Origin: Akkermansia sp. N21116
GTDB taxonomy: Bacteria; Verrucomicrobiota; Verrucomicrobiia; Verrucomicrobiales; Akkermansiaceae
Assembly (NCBI RefSeq): GCF_029854705.2
Contig: NZ_CP139035.1
Location: 2,976,001-3,040,000 of the forward strand
Reading direction: 5' to 3'
DNA length: 64,000 nucleotides
The position numbers and the translations under genes were made by a program. Shown here one piece after another: positions 1 to 9,800 of the stretch. The notes under the pieces are model-generated. The model had not been told where the DNA came from. It saw nothing but the letters and a program-made list of their open reading frames with translations, and did not search any database. Every line of letters begins with the position of its first letter. Position 1 is the stretch's first letter.

Positions 1-296
1 TGGCCGAACGGGAACCCGTCATTCTGATACTCAAGCCGCATGGCCGGAGTCGTAAATACATAGCGGTTGTTATCTTTTTTTTCGACCTGAACGCCATCGA
101 ACAAGATGTCCCGGTTTTGTGCAAACAAGGTCTTGTCATCCAAAAATTTCCCTTTGTTCGCATATTCCATGCGGACAAGATTGGGTGTAATGAAGGTAAA
201 CCGGCAATTATCGATGACGATGGGATTTCCATGGGCATCCGTCCATGCGACTGAGGCAATACCAGCTACGGCAAGCATTTTGGTAAGAGAAGTCAT
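1..296 (-). CDS. GH31-like glycosidase, N-terminal part (runs off the window)
   Basis: The minus strand reads 98 codons from ATG at 296 to the window edge without a stop. The first ~22 residues look like a signal peptide (MTSLTKMLAVAGIASVA), so the product is probably exported. The next part contains RFTFITPNLVRMEY, a KGKFLDDKT segment and an AQNR turn, the pattern of the N-terminal beta domain of family GH31 alpha-glucosidases and alpha-xylosidases. The catalytic barrel lies outside the window, so substrate and activity cannot be judged. A polysaccharide- or mucin-degrading role is inferred from the family. Weak GGGGAC lies just before the start. Confidence 0.6.
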   Translation of the reverse strand, partial: MTSLTKMLAVAGIASVAWTDAHGNPIVIDNCRFTFITPNLVRMEYANKGKFLDDKTLFAQNRDILFDGVQVEKKDNNRYVFTTPAMRLEYQNDGFPFG

Positions 297-437
297 GTCC
301 CCATATACGAAAATGAAACAGAATTTGTTTCACTCCCCTTTGCCTTTTCTCCATCATCTCCTCCTTTTTCAGGCAAAAATACCGGATTGAGACTATTTCT
401 CCCTCCTTCCCACATGTGGCTGGATTCCGGAGTATCT

Positions 438-1058
438 CTACGGAAGTTGGGTATCCGTAATGTGTTTTTCACGGAATGGGAAACGCCTGTCGAATTCCTC
501 CACCTCTTCACTTCCTACTTCAAAAGCCGGGTCGGTATGGAATTCTCCCTCCACACTACTCATGCTTCCGGGCTGCAACTCCAGAAGCATGAGTTCATCA
601 ATCATGCCAATGCCCGGCAAACCGATTTGCCAGGGGCGGGTACACTGAAACCCGAAACGTCCGTAGTACTCCGGATGTCCGACAAGGACGACAGCAAGAA
701 ACCCGAGTTCCTTTGCCCGGGACACAATCGCCCGTATCAACACCCCTCCCACTCCCTGCTTCCGGCAATCAGGAGCAACACTCAATGGGCCAAGACACAG
801 GATCCGGTCTTCATCCCGCCTGCCGGGAGACACGATTTTAGCCCTCGTCGCCATTCCATGCCCAATAATGCGCCCTTCCCTCTCGGCCACCAAGTTCAGT
901 TCCGGAATCATCCCGGAAGCCGATCTCAGACGGTGAAGGATCAGATGTTCGCTGCACCCGGGATGGTAAACATCCCAAAATGCGTCTCTTGTCAGGGTTT
1001 CGGTTGTGTTGCGGTCCTGTTCCGTTTCCGGACGGATGATCAATTGTGTATCATTCAT
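438..1058 (-). CDS. GNAT family N-acetyltransferase
   Basis: 206 residues. The central segment LCLGPLSVAPDCRKQGVGG followed by a helix matches GNAT motif A, where the QGVGG loop binds the acetyl-CoA pyrophosphate. HPEYYGRFGF further on is typical of the YhbS-like subgroup. The cytosolic enzyme would transfer an acetyl group from acetyl-CoA to an amine; the acceptor cannot be inferred. It stands alone: the gene downstream on the same strand starts 141 bp away and the lipoprotein upstream is on the other strand. A long plus-strand frame across the same bases is its antisense shadow. Confidence 0.85.
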   Translation of the reverse strand: MNDTQLIIRPETEQDRNTTETLTRDAFWDVYHPGCSEHLILHRLRSASGMIPELNLVAEREGRIIGHGMATRAKIVSPGRRDEDRILCLGPLSVAPDCRKQGVGGVLIRAIVSRAKELGFLAVVLVGHPEYYGRFGFQCTRPWQIGLPGIGMIDELMLLELQPGSMSSVEGEFHTDPAFEVGSEEVEEFDRRFPFREKHITDTQLP

Positions 1059-1237
1059 GATTGTAACATCGAAAGGGGCGCTCCTCTCAGCACCACCGAG
1101 GAAGACATGCCGTTTTAATTTATCAAAGGTGTAGCATACCGGTCAACCAGGATCCATTCGCGGCTTCTAACTGGAAGAGGCCGACCTGTCGATCACAAAT
1201 TTCGTATTTCATGGACGTCAACACGGTCATCTCCCTA

Positions 1238-1266
1238 TTGACCTGGCAGCATTCGTGCAGTATCTT
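1238..1266 (+). promoter_or_regulatory. Candidate sigma-70 promoter of the lipoprotein gene
   Basis: TTGACC (1238-1243), a 17-bp spacer and TATCTT (1261-1266) resemble a housekeeping promoter. Transcription would begin near 1273, only a few bases before the ATG at 1278, so the mRNA would be almost leaderless. The prediction rests on sequence match only. Confidence 0.45.
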
Positions 1267-1277
1267 CAAGTCAAACC

Positions 1278-1775
1278 ATGAGAAGTCCACTCCACAACCT
1301 GATTCCGCTTCTCGGAGCCACCCTGGCGCTGACAGCCTGCACCGTGGAAGAACCCCTTCTCCGGGCGGAACCCTATTCCACCCCGAAGAGCTTCTTCGAC
1401 AACTGGCAGCGTGTGGACGCCATGGTCAAATCGGGGACCACCAATCTGCCGGATGCAGAAGCCTCCTTCCGCAAACTCTACGGCGGGCGCCTGACAACTC
1501 TCAGAAGCTACCCCTTTGACAACGAATGCATCATCCATGATCCGCCCACGGAACTGATCCTGCTGCATATCCGTACAAAACAACAATTCGAGAGTTTCCT
1601 GCGCCATCTCATCAGCGACAACGACTTCATCGATCAGGCACTGACGCACTTCAAAGGTCCTATTCTTGCTCTCGGCAGCGATGCCAGTTCCTGGGTTCTC
1701 CTCTTTTTTGATCGTAACGGCATGCTTATCGAAGCCTTTGGAAGAGCCGCTCCGGATGAAGCCAGACCCAGGTAG
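1278..1775 (+). CDS. Small putative lipoprotein of unknown function
   Basis: 165 residues. The N-terminus MRSPLHNLIPLLGATLALTAC is a lipoprotein signal with lipobox LTAC, so Cys21 is probably lipidated and the protein sits in the cell envelope. The rest is a mixed alpha/beta globular sequence (FFDNWQRVDAM near residue 40, IIHDPPTELILLHI near residue 86) without a family I recognise. It is the only plus-strand gene between minus-strand neighbours, so it is transcribed on its own. Confidence 0.7.
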   Translation: MRSPLHNLIPLLGATLALTACTVEEPLLRAEPYSTPKSFFDNWQRVDAMVKSGTTNLPDAEASFRKLYGGRLTTLRSYPFDNECIIHDPPTELILLHIRTKQQFESFLRHLISDNDFIDQALTHFKGPILALGSDASSWVLLFFDRNGMLIEAFGRAAPDEARPR

Positions 1776-1824
1776 TATTCCACGACACTAGGGATATCGC
1801 TTCAGGCAACCGTATCGTATCCTC

Positions 1825-2844
1825 CTATAACCCGAGGGAATGGAGAATCGTGCGGCGCTTCAAAGCCAGTTCACGCCATTCATGGATCAGGCCCGATCCC
1901 CGTACGACTCCGCATCCGGCAGTCAGGGCAATATGATCGCCCTCCCAATGGAGGGAACGGATGGCCACCAGCAGGATCGCCTTGCCGTCCACGGAAATGC
2001 CGAAGGGGGCTCCGAACTGACGTGGGCAAAGCATGCGATCCCTCCACTCCTGAAGCTGCCGCAGGGTTTCCGGAGTACGGGGCTTGGATCCCAGAGCAGG
2101 CGTCGGATGCAAGAGGTTGATCCAAAATCCGGGAGACTTGGCATCCCGCGTTTCCAAATGGATGGAGGAATACATGTGGATCAACGTATCCAGATTCAAA
2201 ATCCCGCGTGGAGAACGCGTCAGGCGTCCATACGGGGCCAGTCTGCTCATCAGTGTACCGGCCACGATCTCGTGTTCCCGGATTTCCTTGGAATCATGGA
2301 TGAAAACATTTTCGTCTTCCGGACGGGCCGTTCCGGCCAATGCCATGGTTTCCAGAGTGCGTCCCTCCTGAATAAAAAGATACTCCGGAGTCACTCCGCA
2401 AAACCCTTCCCCGCCCGCCCAAAAACCGTACGGATACAATTTCGGAGACGCATCCAGACACCTAACCATCAATTCCGCCACATCGCCAGGCCGATGCAGC
2501 ACCCCGGATTCAGCCAAGGCCGGAACTGTTTTTTCGAGGCGTCCGGCTTCGATTTCGGCCATCATCTCGGAAAAAACCTGGGCAAAAGAATCGGGCGCGG
2601 GAGCCTCCCAGGAAATATCCACTTCCTTCGTCACCCTGCCGACAGGAGAAGATGTTTCTTCCACCCGTGCAGGAATCTTCCACGGTAGCGGATCCGACAA
2701 ATCGAACGAGTTAATATAGAAAGCCACACCTTCGCCAGGAGGTTCCGCCGCTTCGGAAAACGGCCCGATCCCCCACAAGACGCGACCACCGTCGAGGCGG
2801 ACAAACGCTCCGGAATGGATATCTGGGGGCAGAGGCAAATTCAC
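1825..2844 (-). CDS. menF: Chorismate-binding enzyme, isochorismate synthase-like
   Basis: 339 residues from a GTG start; no ATG fits. The C-terminal half has the chorismate-utilising fold: ALAGTARP, the HPTPALGSKPR segment, and GCGVVRGSGLIHEWRELALKR with the conserved EW-E-KR end. These residues bind Mg2+ and chorismate in MenF, EntC, TrpE and PabB. The single-domain form without a TrpE-type N-terminus and the HPTPAL variant favour isochorismate synthase, the first step of menaquinone synthesis. It is shorter than E. coli MenF (about 430). An aminodeoxychorismate or salicylate synthase remains possible. No other menaquinone genes are in the window. Confidence 0.7.
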   Translation of the reverse strand: MNLPLPPDIHSGAFVRLDGGRVLWGIGPFSEAAEPPGEGVAFYINSFDLSDPLPWKIPARVEETSSPVGRVTKEVDISWEAPAPDSFAQVFSEMMAEIEAGRLEKTVPALAESGVLHRPGDVAELMVRCLDASPKLYPYGFWAGGEGFCGVTPEYLFIQEGRTLETMALAGTARPEDENVFIHDSKEIREHEIVAGTLMSRLAPYGRLTRSPRGILNLDTLIHMYSSIHLETRDAKSPGFWINLLHPTPALGSKPRTPETLRQLQEWRDRMLCPRQFGAPFGISVDGKAILLVAIRSLHWEGDHIALTAGCGVVRGSGLIHEWRELALKRRTILHSLGL

Positions 2845-2940
2845 GATACCGATGAATATAGCCCCCTCCCCTGCCGGAATCCAGCGCGATTTGGCATCAT
2901 GCCCGCCTTCCCATTGGGATGAAGTGGCTGAGAGGCGTTT

Positions 2941-4215
2941 TCATTCCACCCCCCTGACTCTGTCATGATCCTTCAGCTGCCCGGAGCCTTCGATCTCGTA
3001 CTTGTACGTCGTCAACTCCCGGAGCCCCATAGGCCCCCGAGCATGGAGTTTACCCGTACCAATGCCGATTTCCGCGCCAAAGCCGAACTCTTCCCCATCA
3101 CTGAACCGAGTCGAGCAATTATGGTAAACGCATGCACTATCCACCATCGTCATGAAAAGCTTCACCGCTCCGGCATCCTCCGTGACAATGGCATCACTGT
3201 GGTGAGAACCGTAACGGTTGATATGACTTATGGCGGCATCCAGTCCATCAACAATACAAACGGAAAGAATCAAATCCTCGTACTCCGTCCTCCAATCCTC
3301 TTCACTGGCCAGAGAAGCCGCATTACCCAGCAAAGGAAGGCTCTCCGGACACCCGCGCAGCTCCACTCCCCGCCGCTCCATTCTGGCTGCCAGACGAGGC
3401 AGAAATTCCGAAGCAATGTTGCGGCAGACCAGGAGGGTCTCCATCGCGTTGCAAACGCCCGGACGCTGGGTCTTGGCATCGTCACAAATATTCAGGGCCA
3501 TCTCCAACCGCGCCGAGGCATCAACGTAAGTATGGCAAATACCGTCCAGGTGCTTTAAGACAGGCATGCGCGCATACTGGCTTACAGCAGAAACCAGTCC
3601 CTTGCCTCCCCGGGGAATCAGAACATGGACATAGTCTTCCAACTCGCACAACTGGCGGACTTCGTCACGGCCGCCGCCGGCTACCAATTGAACGGCATCC
3701 TCAGGCAATCCGCTTTCCACCAAAGCACGCCGGATAGCTCCGATCATCACTTCATTCGTCCTGCGGGACTCCTTCCCTCCGCGAAGAATCACGGCATTAC
3801 CTGCCTTCACGCACAAAGACGCCGCATCGCACGTCACCGTGCCCCGGCTCTCGTAAATAAACCCGATTACACCGATCGGTACACTTACCTTTCTGATGAT
3901 AAGCCCATTGGGACGGCTCCACTCCTCCAGTATCCGCCCCGAAGGATCAGGCAGGGAAGCAACCTTGCGGACACAGGCCACCACTTGGCGCATGCGCCCG
4001 GCATCCAGCATCAGCCGGTCGATAAACGCCGCATTGCGTCCCTCTTCACAAGCCATACGGACATCCGCTGCATTAGCCTGCAGGATGGCCGGAGTTTCTT
4101 CCTCCAGCAAAGCAGCCATGCGTTCCAAGGCCTCGTTCTTGCGGGCAGTACCCAGCCCCTGCATGGCAATGGCTGCGTCACGGGCGCGTTCTCCATAAAC
4201 GGTCAAGGGATTCAT
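2941..4215 (-). CDS. proA: Gamma-glutamyl phosphate reductase
   Basis: 424 residues, normal length. It reduces gamma-glutamyl phosphate with NADPH to glutamate semialdehyde, the second step of proline synthesis. Visible family signatures are VPIGVIGFIYESRGTVTCD, the KAGNAVILRGGKES loop, and KTQRPGVCNAMETLLV with the catalytic cysteine, plus the C-terminal GLRELTTYKYEIEG. The ATG at 4215 overlaps the TGA of proB by one base, so the pair is translationally coupled. An upstream in-frame extension to 4302 lies inside proB and was rejected. Confidence 0.97.
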   Translation of the reverse strand: MNPLTVYGERARDAAIAMQGLGTARKNEALERMAALLEEETPAILQANAADVRMACEEGRNAAFIDRLMLDAGRMRQVVACVRKVASLPDPSGRILEEWSRPNGLIIRKVSVPIGVIGFIYESRGTVTCDAASLCVKAGNAVILRGGKESRRTNEVMIGAIRRALVESGLPEDAVQLVAGGGRDEVRQLCELEDYVHVLIPRGGKGLVSAVSQYARMPVLKHLDGICHTYVDASARLEMALNICDDAKTQRPGVCNAMETLLVCRNIASEFLPRLAARMERRGVELRGCPESLPLLGNAASLASEEDWRTEYEDLILSVCIVDGLDAAISHINRYGSHHSDAIVTEDAGAVKLFMTMVDSACVYHNCSTRFSDGEEFGFGAEIGIGTGKLHARGPMGLRELTTYKYEIEGSGQLKDHDRVRGVE

Positions 4216-4970
4216 CACCGTACAGGTTTGAAATAAGTTCCTATTCCGCGGCCTTCCATCAACTCCCCGATGCGTTCCGGGCAGTATCCATTGACGATCC
4301 ATGTACCGATCCCCGATTCAACGGCGCGTTTGACGGCACGGAGCTTGGCATGCATACCTCCCATGGAAAACTTCCCGTGGTCCTCTCCTGCAAATCCCAG
4401 CACATCATCCACATTCTCCACTTCGGAGATAATCGTCTTGCGTTCCTCGTCCGGCGGGTACAAGCCATCCACCCCGGTCAAGAGGAACAACCTGTCAGCC
4501 TGGATCAATTCCGCCATCAGAACGGAAAGAATATCGTTATCTCCGAACTTCAATTCCTGGACAGCAACCGTGTCGTTCTCATTGATAATAGGAATGATAT
4601 TGCCGCGTTTCGCCAGGCAATCCAGCGTTGCATGCACATAATCCCGTCTGTCCCGCAAGTCGTCGGCCGTCAACAGGAGCTGGGCGGCATTAATCCCGAA
4701 GTGCTGGAAAAGGTTGTCGTAAATATGCATCAGGCGGGTCTGTCCGACGGCAGCACAAGCCTGCCTGACCGAGAGTTCGGACGGATAGGCTGAAAGCCCC
4801 ATCACATTCACCCCGGCCCCCACCGCGCCGGAACTGACGAGAAAGACTTGATGACCGTCCTCCATCAACGAGGCCAATGCACTCACGAGATGCACGATGG
4901 AAGCTTCGTCCAAAGTGCCGGATTCCTGTTTGGTCAGAACGCCTGTCCCGACTTTTACAACTATTTTCAT
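4215..4970 (-). CDS. proB: Glutamate 5-kinase, short form without PUA domain
   Basis: 251 residues. It phosphorylates glutamate at the gamma carboxyl, the committed step of proline synthesis. Amino-acid kinase motifs are KVGTGVLTK at the start, LVSSGAVGAG, the FGDNDILSVLMAELIQAD helix and LLTGVDGLY. E. coli ProB is about 367 residues with a C-terminal PUA domain; this protein ends right after the kinase domain, as in many short bacterial forms. ATG 4970 starts at the family N-terminus; the upstream extension lacks homology. Proline feedback inhibition is known for the family and is not visible here. Confidence 0.95.
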   Translation of the reverse strand: MKIVVKVGTGVLTKQESGTLDEASIVHLVSALASLMEDGHQVFLVSSGAVGAGVNVMGLSAYPSELSVRQACAAVGQTRLMHIYDNLFQHFGINAAQLLLTADDLRDRRDYVHATLDCLAKRGNIIPIINENDTVAVQELKFGDNDILSVLMAELIQADRLFLLTGVDGLYPPDEERKTIISEVENVDDVLGFAGEDHGKFSMGGMHAKLRAVKRAVESGIGTWIVNGYCPERIGELMEGRGIGTYFKPVR

Positions 4971-5004
4971 ATCATTGTTCGCATGGTTATCGATTAGTAA
5001 AAAC

Positions 5005-5032
5005 AAAAAAGGAACGACCATCCGGTCATTCC
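5005..5032 (-). terminator. Rho-independent terminator after the adaptor gene
   Basis: Read on the minus strand, a hairpin of GGAATGACC and GGTCGTTCC arms (one C-A mismatch, 4-nt loop) is followed at once by six T residues. It lies 23 bp after the stop of the adaptor gene and before proB, so proBA should have its own promoter. Confidence 0.75.
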
Positions 5033-5055
5033 CTCCTGAAGCAGAATCAAACAAA

Positions 5056-6111
5056 TCAGGCTGCAACTCCCGGAGGGGCGGAGGCAGGCATTGGAGGACA
5101 AGGTTCTCCCGCAGGTCGCTCTTCTTGCTTCAATACGGGAACGCCATCGGCACCATCACCGGCTACACCGGACGGCAACAACTCGACGCGGACAGACAAT
5201 CCAACCGGCGCCACACGCAAATTAACCGGATTCGCCTCATTGGCATCCATACGGGCCACCAGCATCAAATCAGCCGATTTGGGATCCACCCGTCCCTCCA
5301 GCCGATCCACCTTCCCTTCCCATTGGTAGCGAAGTTCCCCCACCTGGATATAGGCATACACACGGGCATTGGTATTTCCCTCGGAGTTCCACCCCAGTTG
5401 TTCAAGATTTTTGACAGGAACGGCAACGCGCACCACCCGCTCATCCAAGGAAAACAACGAAGCAACAGGAGTACCATCCTGCACCCGGCTTCCCTTGTCG
5501 ACCAAGCGGGAGCCGATCACGCAATCGTATGGGGCCACAACCGTAGTTCTCTCAAGCGCTTGCTCCGCAATTTTGACTTCCGCCTCCATAGCCTCGACAC
5601 GCGCAGCCAAAGCCCGGCGATGCGGAAGCCTGACAAGCAGTTCGGATGAACTTCCCTGCTTGTGCGATTTATCTCCCACCCAGGAACCCACCGAATTAAT
5701 AGCCTGGGCTTTTTCTTCGACCATTTCCAGGCGAGTTTGTTCCAAATCCGCCTTGGCTTGGGACAAGCGAGCCAAATACTCCAACTTGCCCACCTTGAGC
5801 ATTTCCTGCCCTTTGCGAAACTTGCCTCCCGGAGTCAATTCCGGACTGATCCATTCGACGAATCCCGTAACACCGGAGGTCAGTTCCGTCTCATGCAGGG
5901 CTTCCACCGTGCCAAACACGCACACCGGTTCCGGCGCCGCTTGCTGCTTTTCCTCCAACGGAGGGAGAAGCTGGTTTGCGGGAGAATTCATGGAAACCTC
6001 GCATTCAAGAGGTTCCGATTTCCGGAGACCGACAAAACAGAGAATGCCTATTTGCAACACGAGAATAGCAATGAGCACCCATTGCGTTCCCTTATGAGCA
6101 TCCGGTTTCAT
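5056..6111 (-). CDS. Periplasmic adaptor subunit (membrane fusion protein, HlyD/RND type)
   Basis: 351 residues. One N-terminal membrane helix (residues ~10-28) anchors it to the inner membrane. A biotinyl-lipoyl-like half (GTVEALHETELTSGVTGFV), a helical hairpin (residues ~110-190, SQAKADLEQTRLEMVEEKAQ), the second lipoyl half (TTVVAPYDCVIGSRLVDKGS) and a beta-barrel domain follow the usual order of adaptors. The C-terminus is rich in Pro and Ala. Such proteins link an inner-membrane pump to an outer-membrane channel, but no pump or channel gene is next to it, so its partner is unknown. It lies 26 bp after the YbjN-like gene, probably one operon. Confidence 0.75.
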   Translation of the reverse strand: MKPDAHKGTQWVLIAILVLQIGILCFVGLRKSEPLECEVSMNSPANQLLPPLEEKQQAAPEPVCVFGTVEALHETELTSGVTGFVEWISPELTPGGKFRKGQEMLKVGKLEYLARLSQAKADLEQTRLEMVEEKAQAINSVGSWVGDKSHKQGSSSELLVRLPHRRALAARVEAMEAEVKIAEQALERTTVVAPYDCVIGSRLVDKGSRVQDGTPVASLFSLDERVVRVAVPVKNLEQLGWNSEGNTNARVYAYIQVGELRYQWEGKVDRLEGRVDPKSADLMLVARMDANEANPVNLRVAPVGLSVRVELLPSGVAGDGADGVPVLKQEERPAGEPCPPMPASAPPGVAA

Positions 6112-6137
6112 GAAATGGCTCGCCGAGAATTCGCCCT

Positions 6138-6590
6138 TTAACCGGGGAATTCGGTTTCCAGCGTTTGCGCATATGTTTCAGCCGTATCCAATCCGATTCG
6201 TTCCAGATTGAAGATAAGCTGATTAAACTGTTCTGCGGAAAGATTCAGTTTTTCAACCACAACGGACTGGCGGAAATACACATACCCGCTATTGAGATCC
6301 AGACGGAAATCGCCGCACATTTGGTCTTCATTCAATTTACCGAGGATCAGGCTCATTTCCACATGTCTGTCCTGCGGAACTTTGGCAGCAAAGAGCACAT
6401 CCAGAATCAGAGTCTGGGGATTGGACGCCTCCGTGAAAAGAAAGCTCGTCGGAATCATGGTATCATATTGGACGTAGGCAATGCCCGTCTTCGTGGATAA
6501 ATCCCCCGATTCGGAAATCCATTCAAATTCATCTCCACGCTGAACAAGAATACTGCAAACGCGATCAAGCAGACTTGGTTTTGTTTCCAT
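6138..6590 (-). CDS. YbjN-like protein
   Basis: 150 residues, soluble, no signal peptide. The alternating hydrophobic pattern and the final helix resemble the YbjN / type III secretion chaperone-like fold: WISESGDLSTKTG in the first strand region, DLNSGYVYFRQSVVVEKLNLS in the middle, then EQFNQLIFNLERIGLDTAETYAQ. No catalytic motif is visible. It is followed 26 bp later by the adaptor gene. The family assignment is from fold pattern and may be wrong in detail. Confidence 0.55.
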   Translation of the reverse strand: METKPSLLDRVCSILVQRGDEFEWISESGDLSTKTGIAYVQYDTMIPTSFLFTEASNPQTLILDVLFAAKVPQDRHVEMSLILGKLNEDQMCGDFRLDLNSGYVYFRQSVVVEKLNLSAEQFNQLIFNLERIGLDTAETYAQTLETEFPG

Positions 6591-6757
6591 AAGTTAAAAT
6601 CGACTACGGTGTAGAACAGCCTATCCTCCACGGGAATCATCTCAGCCATCCTGTGTAACCAGATTAACCTTCCCTGTAGGAGAGTCAAGACATAGCTGAG
6701 GGCTTTGAACACTCTCCTGCAGAAAACTGCGACAGTAGAAAAGAGAACAATCCGTCC

Positions 6758-6796
6758 ATAAAAAATCCCCAGCCCGGAACAATCCGGACAGGGGAT
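6758..6796 (-). terminator. Rho-independent terminator of the autotransporter gene
   Basis: On the minus strand ATCCCC/GGGGAT forms the outer stem and CCGGA/TCCGG the inner stem, separated by a 3-nt internal loop, with a run of six T following. It starts 31 bp after the autotransporter stop codon. Confidence 0.8.
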
Positions 6797-6827
6797 GAAA
6801 GGATTTGTACCGATAAAACCGGGATTT

Positions 6828-9800
6828 TTACAGTTGCACGCGATAACCAAGGCTGGCATCAAGAGCAATCTGGCGGCTGCGGGCATCCAAGTTAAAGTCG
6901 AGGTAGATGGCAGCATCCACACCCACCGGCACGGCCATGCCGGCACCGGCCTGGATAGCTGTCGTCCCTGCTTCCGATGCACGCACCTTCTGTGAGAACC
7001 CGGCATTGCCAAGCAAGTTCACCTTCGCTTCGCTGCGAGTGTCTCCAAAATCCTGGGCCACGTTCAACCGCAGATGGAAGATCGATCCACGGCCAAACAT
7101 GTTTTCTCCGCCAACCGTCACCACACGGCCGCCGAGAGCCAGCGTTGCGAGCGTACCGCTCAGGTCACGAACATCCAATCCGGCATCACCTGCACTGTTT
7201 TCGCAGAAGTCGTTCAGATTGGCCCGGATTACCGATGCGTTGAACAGAGGCTGCCAGACCGTATTGCCATTGTCGTCTCCCGGGATGTCGTAGGTCAATT
7301 CATACATGGCGCCGAATCCGAAGCCCGTCGGCTTGGCCTTTGCCGTATAACTGCCGCCATCGTAGGCAACGGTACGATCCATGTCCGCATTGTTCCAGCC
7401 GCCGGTTAAGATCAGCGTATGCCCCCAGGCCTTGCTCTGGTAACGTCCGAACATACTCAGGTAGTAGTACTCCGTATCGGCCGACAAGTGATCCACGTCG
7501 TTCGAAGTAAAGTCTCCGTAGGAGACAGTCAAAGCCGCGCCGAGAGTCAGATTCCTCGTCACGTCGCAATCCATGCCGAGCATGCCGCCCCAGGAGTTCA
7601 TCTTGTAGCCGCTATCGTCACCATCGGCATCCAGCTGGCTGTAATTGCCGGTTGCCTGTACCCACATGTTGTAGTAGGGGAGATCCTTGGTTTCGAATCC
7701 CTGCGATGTTCCCATGAAGACCGTCCGGTTCCGTAATTGCGACAATTGTGTGCGCAGCATATCCTTCTGGGCAGTCAACAAGCTCGGGATGGAGCTACCG
7801 GCCATGGCTGCTAACGATTTGGAAACAGTAGACGAATCGGCGGAATACACCGAATCGGCCATCGCCGCCAGAGCGCTTCCCAGGACGGAAGATTCACTAA
7901 CCGCCATACGGGCATCCCAGGCAAGTTCGGCACCGGCCCGGGCATTGGAGGACTGGGCAACGCGCAGGAAGATGTTGTCATCCTGCTGACGCCCTGTCAG
8001 AACAATTGAACCGGCACCGTCATTAACAAGCGCAAGATCGGTGTAATACACCAGGAAGAGTCCTTTGCCTTCTACCGTCACATGATCCCCCAGGCTCGCC
8101 TGAGATCCCTTGAAGAGAACCATGGAAAGGTCAGAGAAGCTTTCCGGATTCTTGTACTCTTCCCCACAGCCCAGTACAAACAATGAACCGGAGCCGACAG
8201 ATACGTTCCCCTGGGTCGTCACGACGGGGCCCGCCATACCGGCGCGTACAAGCGGAATCACGGACAATTCGACACGCGTGTTGTTAGCAAGCTCCAAATT
8301 ACCGGACCCCAGGTCCATCGACATATTGGAGGAACCATCCGCACCGGGAGCCAGCTTCAAGGTCGTCCCCGAAGCCGTAGACAGCCCGGCATAGGCAACA
8401 TGTCCGTCAGGAGAGCCGGACAGGGCCAGAATACCTTTGTTCAGGGATAAAGCGATACCAGAGGTACCGGCAGTTTTCAAAGAAAGAGAACCGCTACCAT
8501 CCTTGGCAACCGTACCGTTTCCGGACAATTGACCGGAAAAGACATCGCTGCCGTCTGTTGCCACCGTCAGCCGGCCCCCCTCGCCCTTCAAGGTACCGTC
8601 GCCGTTAAACGATGACACGGAGTGCGTTTCCGCCCCCATATTGAAAACGGCATTCTCGCGGACTTCCAATTCCTGCCCGGATAATCGGCTGCCTTCCCCC
8701 ATCTTGAGGTTGGCATTGCCCTTCAGCATCCATGTTGTTTTTCCGGAAACAGTCACGCCGGACAAGACGGATTCGGAACCATCCGTCCCGGTAAGAGTAA
8801 GCACTTTACCGTCCTGGATCGTCAAGGAACCGTCCGTACCGCCCAGGGCGCCAGTCGTAATGGAGTTGGCAATATCCAGAACACCGCCGTCCAGCAGGAT
8901 ACTGCCGGTCGTGACGGATTTACTGTTCAAGATCAACGTTCCATCGCCAGCAATCAAAGCGCCGTCCGTGTTTATGTCTCCGTCAACAACCGTCGTACCC
9001 TCTCCGGTCTTGCGGAAATCAACACCGTTTTTCCCGGACAAATCAGCGGAAACAATCAAGCCTCCGTTCTGCGAAATTTCGCTGTTGATATCCACAAGAG
9101 CATTCCCGGTTCCCGCCGTATTGGTCACAAGGATGTGGGAGCCTTCATCCGCAATCAGGTTTTTCAGTTCCAGGCCACGGCCTTCACGATCCGCTTCAGG
9201 AGCCCCCGGGAGGTTGATCTTCAGAGTCTGGTCTCCTTCCACAGCGATGGATTCAAACGGCTCCATGGTTCCATAAGCTTCGATCACATGCGAATTGGTT
9301 GTGTCCGCATCATCCGTCACCAAATAAACCTTGCCGGTGTAACCGCTCATATACAAGCAACCGTCATCCTTCCATCCCAAGGCCGCATCGTCTTTGCCGA
9401 TAGCGGCAAAACCGAGATACCCCAGGAGAGGAGACGCACTGACATCATTAATATTGCCCGTAACATCCAGTTTTCCATTCGTCACGGCAATCCCGGCAAC
9501 ACCATGATCATTCTGGCTGCGCAAGTCCTTCAGCAAAGAAATCGTCGCTTCATTATTCAGATTGAAGGACAATTTGGATGCAGCCACCGTAACCGTATCA
9601 ACAGAATCTCCCAATTGGACAAGATTGACCGCCTCGGCCCGGTCGGAAGCAAGATCCAGCACTTCCGGATTGGAAGCAATGTAAATGTTGCCGGCCCGGA
9701 CAGTCAGGGCCAGTTTGTCCAAAGACATTCCTCCGGTGATGCCGGATATAACCGGCCCGGAATCCGTAGCGGAATTAACAGCTGAAGTATCAATGGATTT

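Noticed and set aside
315-331. Palindrome GAAACA-5-TGTTTC downstream of the GNAT gene
   Set aside because: The stem is short and AT-rich without a clear T run on the minus strand; not a convincing terminator.
387-1118. A 243-codon plus-strand frame across the GNAT gene
   Set aside because: The minus-strand frame has clear GNAT motifs; the plus frame has none and is rich in Arg/Pro/His as expected of a shadow.
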